Assembly (NCBI RefSeq): GCF_900636825.1
Contig: NZ_LR134318.1
Location: 1,955,501 to 2,019,500, forward strand
DNA from: Pseudomonas fluorescens
GTDB taxonomy: Bacteria > Pseudomonadota > Gammaproteobacteria > Pseudomonadales > Pseudomonadaceae
Direction: 5' to 3'
Length of the DNA stretch: 64,000 bases
Numbering within the stretch: position 1 is the stretch's first letter; the number at the start of each line of letters is the position of its first letter. A program made the translations under genes and the position numbers. This document shows positions 57,030 through 64,000 of this stretch, in pieces. The notes beneath the pieces were generated by a model, which saw only the letters and a program-made list of their open reading frames with translations, had not been told where the DNA came from and did no database searches.

Positions 57030-58163
57030 TTACCAGCCTCGGCCGGAATTGACCCAGAAGTTTACCGACAATGATGTCGACACTGACTCCACCTGATGGA
57101 ACCAGCCTTCCGGCAAGAACAGCAGATCACCAGCCTCCAGCGTCACGCGCAGAAACGTGACGTCCCGTGCCGCCGGGAAGCGTTCGTAATCCGGCGCATC
57201 GGGGTTGAAATCACAGCCGTCGAGCCCACCCTTCGGCGCGGTCGACCAAGTGCCCAGGGCTTCCCGATGATGCGGCGCGGCGAGGGTGAATTTTTTCTGG
57301 CCCCAGACCTGGGCAAACAGATTGTCGGTGTCATCGCGGTGCAACGGTGTCAGCGTGCCTTTGGGCCCGATCCAGATACGCGGCGGGATGAACAGCGACG
57401 CGTCGAAGTAGGGCGGGTATTGGATCTGCTGCATCAACTGCGCGGGCAAAATGTTGTTGCCCATATACGCAGGCGGCTCGCCGTCCGGGCCTTTGACCGC
57501 TGGCTTATCCAGCGAGGCGATGAAATCGGCCATCGATGTGGAGCGGAAATCACGCTCGGTGGAAAACGTCTTCTTCACGTAATCGCCATGGCGGGTGATG
57601 CCTTGCAGCTCGGCGAAATGCACCAGTGATTCTTCGCGGCTGAGCTTGAACAGCGGCCAGTCGTGCAGCGCATTGCTGATGACCACCGGGATGCCGTTGG
57701 GCAAATATCGACCGTGGAAATCGGTCACCGACAGATCCGCGCGCGCAACGCGTTCGATGCTGCGTTGGGTCGGCAGACTGGCGGTGAGTTTTTCGCTGAA
57801 GCGCGGCGGCGTTGGGTAGCGCTTGTTCATGTCGACTTTTTCCGCGACCCCGCCGCCATGCATCGCCTGCTCGATGATCTGTGGCAACAGCGTCGCCAGG
57901 CCCATGTTGCCGCCGATCTTCAGACGCCCGCTGGCGAACAGTTCTTCGACGTTGGCAATGCCACCCATGATGCCGAGGAAATCCTTTTCCGCGACTTCGA
58001 TGGTCACGTCCGGGCTGGCGTGGCGCCCGGGCACGGTGCGGCTGCTGGCCTTGACCTCGGACCAGTAGGCCTGCTGCGGGCCAAACACGAATTGAAAGAC
58101 GCCTTCGATGCCGACAGCGCCGGCATTGGCGAACAGTTTGCCCAGGATGCTCTGCAGGTCCAC
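57030..58163 (-). CDS. SCP2-domain and JmjC/cupin_8 fusion protein under an iron-starvation promoter
   Basis: 377-residue protein. The first 115 residues resemble an SCP2 sterol-carrier-type domain (VTIEVAEKDFLGIMGGIANV, GNMGLATLLPQIIE). Residues about 130-377 form a JmjC/cupin_8 oxygenase-like domain with PVVISNALHDWPLF, the metal site HRDDTDN (His-x-Asp) near 275, and a later His in EGWFHQVESV, consistent with Fe(II)/2-oxoglutarate hydroxylases. A perfect TAAAT-N16-CGT box precedes it, divergent from the thioesterase. It could hydroxylate a siderophore precursor or a protein; the substrate is unknown. Confidence 0.8.
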   Translation of the reverse strand: MDLQSILGKLFANAGAVGIEGVFQFVFGPQQAYWSEVKASSRTVPGRHASPDVTIEVAEKDFLGIMGGIANVEELFASGRLKIGGNMGLATLLPQIIEQAMHGGGVAEKVDMNKRYPTPPRFSEKLTASLPTQRSIERVARADLSVTDFHGRYLPNGIPVVISNALHDWPLFKLSREESLVHFAELQGITRHGDYVKKTFSTERDFRSTSMADFIASLDKPAVKGPDGEPPAYMGNNILPAQLMQQIQYPPYFDASLFIPPRIWIGPKGTLTPLHRDDTDNLFAQVWGQKKFTLAAPHHREALGTWSTAPKGGLDGCDFNPDAPDYERFPAARDVTFLRVTLEAGDLLFLPEGWFHQVESVSTSLSVNFWVNSGRGW

Positions 58164-58200
58164 GGTGATCCCTCATTATTGGTTTTGACCTGAACACTTA

Positions 58201-58224
58201 ACGAGCACCCGATGGGCGAATTTA
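58201..58224 (-). promoter_or_regulatory. PvdS-type iron-starvation box for the cupin gene
   Basis: On the minus strand TAAAT (58224-58220), 16 nt, then CGT (58203-58201) exactly matches the TAAAT-N16/17-CGT pattern used by the sigma factor PvdS. It lies 38 nt upstream of the cupin start. Confidence 0.65.
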
Positions 58225-58236
58225 CTGGCGCGCGAC

Positions 58237-58260
58237 TAATTTGCCCGGCAGGCCGTCCGT
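58237..58260 (+). promoter_or_regulatory. PvdS-type iron-starvation box for the thioesterase gene
   Basis: CTAAT, 17 nt, CGT resembles the iron-starvation box with AAT and CGT conserved. It lies 34 nt before the preferred GTG start at 58294 and shares the CTAATTT...CCGG...CGTTT pattern with the site before the NRPS. Confidence 0.5.
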
Positions 58261-58293
58261 TTCTTCCTACAGATGAATTTTTCGAGGAAAAGC

Positions 58294-59031
58294 GTGGTGA
58301 TCAAGCTGACCCTGCTGTGTCTGCCGTATTCCGGTGCCAGTGCCATGGTCTACAGCCGCTGGCGGCCGAAGCTGCCGCAATGGCTGCACTTGCAACCGGT
58401 GGAGCTGCCGGGGCGCGGCGCGCGTTTCGGTGAGCCACTGCACACCGATATGCGTGCCTTGGCGATGCAACTGGCCAAGGAGTTGCGCCCGACGCTCAAG
58501 ACTCCTTACGCACTGTTCGGCCACAGCCTCGGCGCGCTGCTGGCCTGCGAAATGGCCCATGCCCTGCGCGCGCTGGGTTGCCCGGAACCGGTGGCGTTGT
58601 TCGCCTCGGGCACGGCAGCGCCAACCTTGCGTGCCGATTACGATCGCGGGTTTGCCGAGCCGAAGACCGATGCCGAGCTGATCGATCAGTTGCGTACGCT
58701 CAACGGCACAAGCGAAGAAGTCCTGGCCAATGCCGAATTGATGAACCTTACCCTGCCGATCCTGCGCGCGGATTTCCAGCTGTGCGGCAAATTCGAGCCG
58801 TTGCAGCGCCCGTTGCTCAACTGCCCTGTGCACGTGCTCGGCGGCAAAGCCGACCGCGCCACCACCGAACAACTGATCGGCTGGAGCCAGGAAACCCGCG
58901 GCAGCTTTTCGGTTGACCTGTTTGCCGGCGGGCATTTCTTTATCCATGAACACGAAGCCAAAGTGCTGCGCCTGATCAAGGATCATCTCGACGTGCACCA
59001 TCGCCGCCACGCCATGGCCGCCACCGCCTGA
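58294..59031 (+). CDS. pvdG: Type II thioesterase (PvdG-like)
   Basis: Alpha/beta-hydrolase thioesterase of 245 residues that removes misloaded groups from NRPS carrier domains. It has LCLPYSGASAMVYSRWRPKL at the N-terminus, the nucleophile in FGHSLGALLACEMAH, and the catalytic His in GGHFFIHEHE. It resembles pyoverdine-locus PvdG. GTG 58294 is chosen because GAGGAAA precedes it and the predicted promoter leaves almost no leader for ATG 58273. Followed by a REP array and then the NRPS. Confidence 0.82.
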   Translation: MVIKLTLLCLPYSGASAMVYSRWRPKLPQWLHLQPVELPGRGARFGEPLHTDMRALAMQLAKELRPTLKTPYALFGHSLGALLACEMAHALRALGCPEPVALFASGTAAPTLRADYDRGFAEPKTDAELIDQLRTLNGTSEEVLANAELMNLTLPILRADFQLCGKFEPLQRPLLNCPVHVLGGKADRATTEQLIGWSQETRGSFSVDLFAGGHFFIHEHEAKVLRLIKDHLDVHHRRHAMAATA

Positions 59032-59039
59032 CCAACCGC

Positions 59040-59748
59040 CCCCGTGTAGGCGCTGCGGAACGCTGCGATCTTTTGATCTTGATCTTCGAAAGCCAGATCA
59101 AAGATCGCAGCCTCGTTGCACTCGTCAGCTCCTACAGGGGTTATGTAGGAGCTGCGGAACGCTGCGATCTTTTGATCTTGATCTTCGAAAGCCAGGATCA
59201 AAGGATCGCAGCCTCGTTGCACTCGTCAGCTCCTACAGAGGTTGTGTAGGAGCTTCGGAACGCTGCGATCTTTTGATCTTGATCTTCGAAATCCAGATCA
59301 AAGATCGCAGCCTCGTTGCACTCGTCAGCTCCTACAGGGGTTGTGTAGGAGCTGCGGAACGCTGCGATCTTTTGATCTTGATCGTCGAAATCCAGGATCG
59401 AAAGATCGCAGCCTCGTTGCACTCGTCAGCTCCTACAGGGGTTGTGTAGGAGCTGCGGAACGCTGCGATCTTTTGATCTTGATCTTCGAAATCCAGGATC
59501 AAAGATCGCAGCCTCGTTGCACTCGTCAGCTCCTACAGGGGTTGTGTAGGCGCTGCGGAACGCTGCGATCTTTTGATCTTGCTCTTCGATATCCAGGATC
59601 AAAAGATCGCAGCCTCGTTGCACTCGTCAGCTCCTACAGGATTGTGTAGGAGCTGCGGAACGCTGCGATCTTTTGATCTTGATCTTCGAACTCCAGGATC
59701 AAAGGATCGCAGCCTCGTTGCACTCGTCAGCTCCTACAGGGGTTGTGT
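59040..59748. repeat. Tandem array of seven REP doublets (period about 100 nt)
   Basis: Units start at 59045, 59144, 59246, 59344, 59446, 59546 and 59646. Each is gtaggagctgcggaacgctg...gatcttgatc, a short variable loop, then agatcgcagcctcgttgcac...tcgtcagctcctacagg. Small differences (gcgctg/gagctg, ccagatc/ccaggatc, one missing A in some tails) mark individual units. The array fills the gap between the thioesterase and the NRPS promoter. Confidence 0.93.
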
Positions 59749-59799
59749 GTCGCTTGAAAAGCCTCGTTTTACCGCCTGCCTGACAGTTGTTCTCATTCG

Positions 59800-59823
59800 C
59801 TAATTTTTCCGGTCTGCATTCGT
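59800..59823 (+). promoter_or_regulatory. PvdS-type iron-starvation box upstream of the NRPS
   Basis: CTAAT, 16 nt, CGT resembles TAAAT-N16-CGT with one base missing from the A-run. It is 56 nt before the NRPS start and closely matches the site before the thioesterase. Confidence 0.45.
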
Positions 59824-59878
59824 TTTATAGGGACGACGTGCCTTTGTGCTGCCTGCCTACTGATCCGGATGCCAAGAA

Positions 59879-62800
59879 ATGAATGCAGAAGACTCCCTGA
59901 AACTCGCTCGCCGGTTTATCGGGTTGCCCCTGGAAAAACGCCAGATGTTCCTCGCCGCCCTGCAGAGGGAAGGGGTGGATTTTTCGCGGTTTCCGATTCC
60001 GGCCGGGGTTGAGGCCGAGGATCGGCAGGCGCTGTCTTACGCCCAGCAACGGATGTGGTTTTTGTGGCAGCTCGATCCGCAGGGCGGCGCCTACAATCTG
60101 CCCGGCGCGGTGCGACTCAATGGCCGGTTGAATCTGGATGCGCTGGAGCGAGCTTTCGCCAGCCTGGTCGAGCGCCACGAAACCCTGCGCACCGTGTTCC
60201 AGCGCCAGGCTGACGAGAGTCTGCTGCAAGTGCCAACCAGTGCGCCGCTGCTGATTCGCCACCAAGACTTCAGTGCGTTGCCGGCCAGCGAGCGTGAGCA
60301 GGCCGTGGTCAATGCCGCCGAGCAACAATCGGTGCTGCCGTTCGATCTGGCTGTCGGCCCGCTGTTGCGCGTGACCTTGCTCAAACTCGCCGAGCAGGAA
60401 CACGTCCTGCTGCTGACTTTGCATCACATCGTCTCCGATGGCTGGTCGATGAACGTGTTGATTGACGAGTTCATTCGTTGCTACGACGCCTTCGATGCCG
60501 GTCAGCCGCCGCAATTGCCCGCGCTGCCGATCCAGTACAGCGACTACGCCCTGTGGCAACGGCGCTGGCTGGAAGCGGGCGAGCAGGCGCGTCAGCTCGA
60601 ATACTGGCAGGCGCAATTGGGCGACGAACATCCGGTGCTGGAGTTGCCGCTGGACCACTCGCGGCCGGCGATGCCGAGCTATCGCGGCACGCGCTACGAG
60701 TTCGCCGTCGACGAGCAACTGGCCGAACAATTGCGCAACACGGCGCAGCAGCATCAAGTCACCCTGTTCATGTTTTTGCTCGGCGCCTTCAACGCGCTGC
60801 TGCATCGCTATACCGGCCAGACCGACCTGCGCGTCGGCGTGCCGATTGCCAACCGCAACCGGGCTGAAATCGAAGGGCTGATCGGTTTCTTCGTCAACAC
60901 TCAAGTGCTGCGTACGCAACTGGATGGGCAAACCCGCGTTGATGATCTACTGCGCGCGATCAAGGACACCGCGCTAGGTGCGCAGGCGCATCAGGATCTG
61001 CCCTTCGAGCAACTGGTCGAAGCGCTGAAACTGGAACGCAGTCTCAGTCACACGCCGCTGTTCCAGGTGATGTACAACCACCAGCCGCAAGTCGCCGATA
61101 TCGCCGCGCTCAGCACCGCTTCGGGCCTCGTGCTCAATAGCCTCGACTGGCAAAGCCGTACCACCCAATTCGACCTGACCCTGGATACCTACGAGAAGGG
61201 CGGCAAGCTGCACGCCGCGCTGACTTACGCCAGCGACCTATTCGATGCCCCGACCATCGAACGCATGGCCCGTCACTGGTTGCGTCTGCTCGCGGCGATG
61301 GTCGCCGATCCGTCGCAGCGCATCGGCGAATTGCCGTTGCTGGAGGCCGATGAGCAGCACACGCTGGTGCATGAGTGGAATAACGTTCGCGCGGCGTATC
61401 CGAGCGAAACGCCGCTCCACCAACTGATCGAAGCGCAGGTCATGCGCACGCCGCACGCGCCGGCGCTGGTATTCGGCGAGCAGACCCTGAGCTATGCCGA
61501 ACTGGATGCCCAAGCCAACCGTCTCGCCCGTCTGCTGCACGACCACGGCGTGCGCGCCGACAGTCTGGTCGGCGTTTGTGCGCTGCGTTCGGTGGAAATG
61601 GTCGTCGCGCTACTGGCGATCCTCAAGGCGGGCGGTGCGTATGTGCCGCTGGACCCGGAATACCCGCAGGAGCGTCTGGCGTACATGATCGAGGACAGCG
61701 GCATCACTTTGCTGCTGACCCAGTCTGAGTTGCTGCCGTCGCTGCCGACTGGCGGGGTGAAAGTCATCACCCTCGATCAGCCAGGTTTGCTCGACGAGTT
61801 TAGCGACACTCGGCTGGAGATCAGTGTTGATCCACTGAATCTGGCTTATGTGATTTACACCTCCGGCTCAACCGGCAAACCGAAGGGCGCCGGTAACAGC
61901 CACGCGGCGCTGGTCAACCGTTTGTGCTGGATGCAGGACGCCTACGGGCTGCACGCCAGCGATTCGGTGTTGCAGAAAACCCCGTTCAGTTTCGACGTCT
62001 CGGTATGGGAATTCTTCTGGCCGCTGCTGACCGGTGCGCGGTTGGTGGTCGCCGCGCCGGGCGTGCACCGCGATCCGCTGCAGCTCATCGATACGATCAA
62101 TCGCTACGGGATCAGCACGCTGCACTTTGTGCCGTCGATGCTGCAGGCGTTCATTCATGAGACGGGCGTCGAAAGCTGTGTCGGCCTCAAACGTATCGTT
62201 TGCAGCGGTGAGGCACTGCCACTGGACGCGCAGAACCAAGTCTTCGCCAAGCTGCCGAACGCCGCGCTCTACAACCTCTACGGCCCGACCGAAGCGGCCA
62301 TCGACGTGACCCATTGGACTTGCGTTGATGAAGGCGCGGACAGCGTGCCGATCGGCCGGCCGATCGCCAACCTGCGCACCCATGTTCTTGACGCCGAGCT
62401 GCTGCCGGTGCCGAGTGGCGTGGCCGGCGAACTGTACCTCGGTGGTGCGGGGCTGGCGCGCAGTTATCACCAGCGTCCGGCGCTGACGGCTGAGCGCTTC
62501 GTGCCGTGCCCGTTCCATGACGGCGCGCGCCTGTACCGCACCGGTGACCGTGTGCGACAGCGTGCCGACGGTGTGATCGAATACCTCGGTCGCCTCGACC
62601 ACCAAGTCAAACTGCGCGGTTTGCGCATTGAACTCGGCGAAATCGAAACCCGCCTGATCCAGCATTCGCTGGTGCGCGAAGCGGTGGTGCTGGTGCAGGG
62701 CGGCAAACATCTGGTGGCTTATCTGGTGCTGGAAAATTCGCAGCCGGACGAGCAATGGCAGCAGGACGTCAAGGCGTGGCTGCTCGGCAGCCTGCCGGAA

Positions 62801-64000
62801 TTCATGGTGCCGACTTACCTGATGACCCTGGCCAAGCTGCCGGTCACCGCCAACGGCAAACTTGACCGCAAAGCCTTGCCGCAACCGGACGCGGCGCCTC
62901 AGCAAGCCTTCGTGGCACCCAAAGATGCCCTGCAAAAAGCGCTGGCGGCGATCTGGGAAGATGTGCTCGGTCTCGAACGCGTCGGCCTGGAGGACAACTT
63001 CTTCGAACTCGGTGGCGACTCGATCATTTCGATTCAGGTGGTCAGCCGGGCACGGCAGGCCGGGATTCGCATCAGCCCGCGCGACCTGTTCCAGTACCAA
63101 ACTGTGCGCAGCCTGGCGCAGGTGGCGACCCTGGAACAGCAGACGGCGGTCGATCAGGCGCCGGTGACCGGTGACGCCATTCTCGGGCCCATTCAGCAGG
63201 ATTTTTTCAGCCGCGCCATGCCGCTGCGGCAACACTGGAACCAATCGCTGCTGCTGACCCCGCGCGACAGCTTGAACGCGCAGTGGCTCGATGCGGCGCT
63301 CACGCAAGTCATCAATCATCACGACGCCTTGCGCCTGCGTTTTGTCGAGGCTGCCGACGGTTGGCAGCAAAGCCACAGCCCCGTGGTTGAAAGTGCAGAC
63401 CTGTGGCTGCGCGACGCCGAGTCCGCCGAGCAACTGACTGCGCTGTGCAACGACGCGCAACGCAGCCTCGACCTGAAGAACGGCCCGCTGCTGCGCGCCA
63501 TGCTGGTGACGCTGGCCGATGGCACTCAGCGTCTGGCGTTGATCGTTCATCACTTGGCGGTGGATGGCGTGTCCTGGCGGGTGTTGCTTGAAGATCTGCA
63601 GCAGGCCTATGAACAATTGTCGGCGGGCGGCGGCGTTCAGTTGCCGAGCAAAACCAGCGCGTTCCAGCGCTGGACGGCACGTCTTGCCAGCGACGCATCG
63701 CGTTTCGACGAACAAGTTGCTTACTGGAAAGCCCAGCATTACGGCGCAAAGGATTTGCCTTGCGAGCGTCCGCAGGGCAGCCGGCGCAACGCCGATGGCG
63801 AAAAAATCGAATGGCGCCTCGACGCCGAGCGAACCCGCCAGTTGCTGCAACAGGCCCCGGCGGCGTATCGCACGCAGGTCAACGATTTGCTGCTGACTGC
63901 GCTGGCACGCACTGTCAGTCGCTGGAGTCAGCAGCCGAGCACGTTGATCGAACTCGAAGGGCACGGCCGCGAAGACCTGTTCGAGGACATCGACCTGAGT
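59879..64000 (+). CDS. Non-ribosomal peptide synthetase, first module C-A-T-E (predicted D-Ser), cut by window edge
   Basis: The first 1374 residues of a pyoverdine-type NRPS, starting MNAEDSLKLARRFIG. Domains: condensation (about 45-480, HHIVSDGWS near 182); adenylation (about 515-1000, YTSGSTGKPKG near 660); carrier (GGDSI near 1046); epimerisation (about 1100 onward, HHLAVDGVSW near 1225). Pocket residues read by alignment to GrsA give D-V-W-H-V-S-L-I-D, close to serine codes, so the module should add D-Ser. The N-terminal C domain implies it receives an acyl or peptidyl chain from another synthetase, as pyoverdine side-chain NRPSs do from PvdL. The frame stays open to the end. Confidence 0.9.
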   Translation, partial: MNAEDSLKLARRFIGLPLEKRQMFLAALQREGVDFSRFPIPAGVEAEDRQALSYAQQRMWFLWQLDPQGGAYNLPGAVRLNGRLNLDALERAFASLVERHETLRTVFQRQADESLLQVPTSAPLLIRHQDFSALPASEREQAVVNAAEQQSVLPFDLAVGPLLRVTLLKLAEQEHVLLLTLHHIVSDGWSMNVLIDEFIRCYDAFDAGQPPQLPALPIQYSDYALWQRRWLEAGEQARQLEYWQAQLGDEHPVLELPLDHSRPAMPSYRGTRYEFAVDEQLAEQLRNTAQQHQVTLFMFLLGAFNALLHRYTGQTDLRVGVPIANRNRAEIEGLIGFFVNTQVLRTQLDGQTRVDDLLRAIKDTALGAQAHQDLPFEQLVEALKLERSLSHTPLFQVMYNHQPQVADIAALSTASGLVLNSLDWQSRTTQFDLTLDTYEKGGKLHAALTYASDLFDAPTIERMARHWLRLLAAMVADPSQRIGELPLLEADEQHTLVHEWNNVRAAYPSETPLHQLIEAQVMRTPHAPALVFGEQTLSYAELDAQANRLARLLHDHGVRADSLVGVCALRSVEMVVALLAILKAGGAYVPLDPEYPQERLAYMIEDSGITLLLTQSELLPSLPTGGVKVITLDQPGLLDEFSDTRLEISVDPLNLAYVIYTSGSTGKPKGAGNSHAALVNRLCWMQDAYGLHASDSVLQKTPFSFDVSVWEFFWPLLTGARLVVAAPGVHRDPLQLIDTINRYGISTLHFVPSMLQAFIHETGVESCVGLKRIVCSGEALPLDAQNQVFAKLPNAALYNLYGPTEAAIDVTHWTCVDEGADSVPIGRPIANLRTHVLDAELLPVPSGVAGELYLGGAGLARSYHQRPALTAERFVPCPFHDGARLYRTGDRVRQRADGVIEYLGRLDHQVKLRGLRIELGEIETRLIQHSLVREAVVLVQGGKHLVAYLVLENSQPDEQWQQDVKAWLLGSLPEFMVPTYLMTLAKLPVTANGKLDRKALPQPDAAPQQAFVAPKDALQKALAAIWEDVLGLERVGLEDNFFELGGDSIISIQVVSRARQAGIRISPRDLFQYQTVRSLAQVATLEQQTAVDQAPVTGDAILGPIQQDFFSRAMPLRQHWNQSLLLTPRDSLNAQWLDAALTQVINHHDALRLRFVEAADGWQQSHSPVVESADLWLRDAESAEQLTALCNDAQRSLDLKNGPLLRAMLVTLADGTQRLALIVHHLAVDGVSWRVLLEDLQQAYEQLSAGGGVQLPSKTSAFQRWTARLASDASRFDEQVAYWKAQHYGAKDLPCERPQGSRRNADGEKIEWRLDAERTRQLLQQAPAAYRTQVNDLLLTALARTVSRWSQQPSTLIELEGHGREDLFEDIDLS

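Noticed and set aside
61868..63964. 698-codon minus-strand frame opposite the NRPS
   Set aside because: Antisense shadow; the plus strand carries intact NRPS core motifs throughout.

Overview
The window reads as chromosomal DNA of a fluorescent Pseudomonas (P. fluorescens group). The grounds are the high-GC codon use, the many Pseudomonas-type REP hairpins (core GTAGGAGCTGCC...GGCTGCGATC), the order smc-zipA-ligA-ffs-dnaX-ybaB-recR, the two tandem cbb3 oxidase operons beside anr, hemN and aer, and the start of a siderophore-type NRPS locus. This is inference from gene content; no database was consulted.

Layout. 1-5.5 kb: leftward purine-catabolism operon xdhA-xdhB-xdhC-guaD (guaD cut by the window edge), divergent from a GntR/FCD regulator. 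6.4-13.5 kb: core chromosome and cell-division genes smc, zipA, ligA. 13.7-18.6 kb: a zinc metallopeptidase-like protein, the SRP RNA gene, an unfamiliar small protein plus an SF1 helicase-like ATPase, and a frameshifted periplasmic binding protein. 18.8-25.5 kb: dnaX, ybaB, an NADP-dependent reductase, recR, an acyl-CoA dehydrogenase and apt. 25.5-42.7 kb: the low-oxygen respiration region with anr, hemN, a SafE-like protein, ccoS-ccoI-ccoH-ccoG, a frameshifted metallophosphoesterase, and two complete ccoNOQP operons. ANR-type boxes precede hemN and the second oxidase operon. 42.8-49.6 kb: an alpha/beta hydrolase, the Aer energy-taxis receptor, a CPBP protease, an isonitrile hydratase-like DJ-1 protein and its divergent GlxA-type regulator. 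49.8-56.5 kb: GH15 hydrolase, SDR dehydrogenase, a rare fusion of IPP isomerase with a 2-methylisoborneol-synthase-type terpene cyclase, a prenyl diphosphate synthase and an MFS transporter. 57.0-64 kb: an SCP2-JmjC/cupin protein, a PvdG-like type II thioesterase, and the first module (C-A-T-E, predicted D-Ser) of an NRPS that runs off the window.

Three observations stand out. First, REP doublets are amplified in tandem at several places. At two unrelated genes (recR and the isonitrile hydratase gene) the duplicated unit includes the gene's own 3' end; beside the hydratase there are four extra tail copies with a period of about 241 bp. Second, the prenyl synthase/Idi-terpene-synthase pair is preceded by a perfect 20-bp lux-box-like palindrome, suggesting quorum-sensing control of a homoterpene-type pathway. 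Third, matches to the iron-starvation (PvdS) promoter pattern TAAAT-N16/17-CGT, one of them perfect, lie in front of the cupin, thioesterase and NRPS genes. They place an uncharacterised SCP2-JmjC oxygenase-like protein in the probable pyoverdine regulon.

Two genes (the binding protein near 18.5 kb and the phosphoesterase near 34.7 kb) each appear to lack a single base. Either both are decayed or the assembly has small indel errors.
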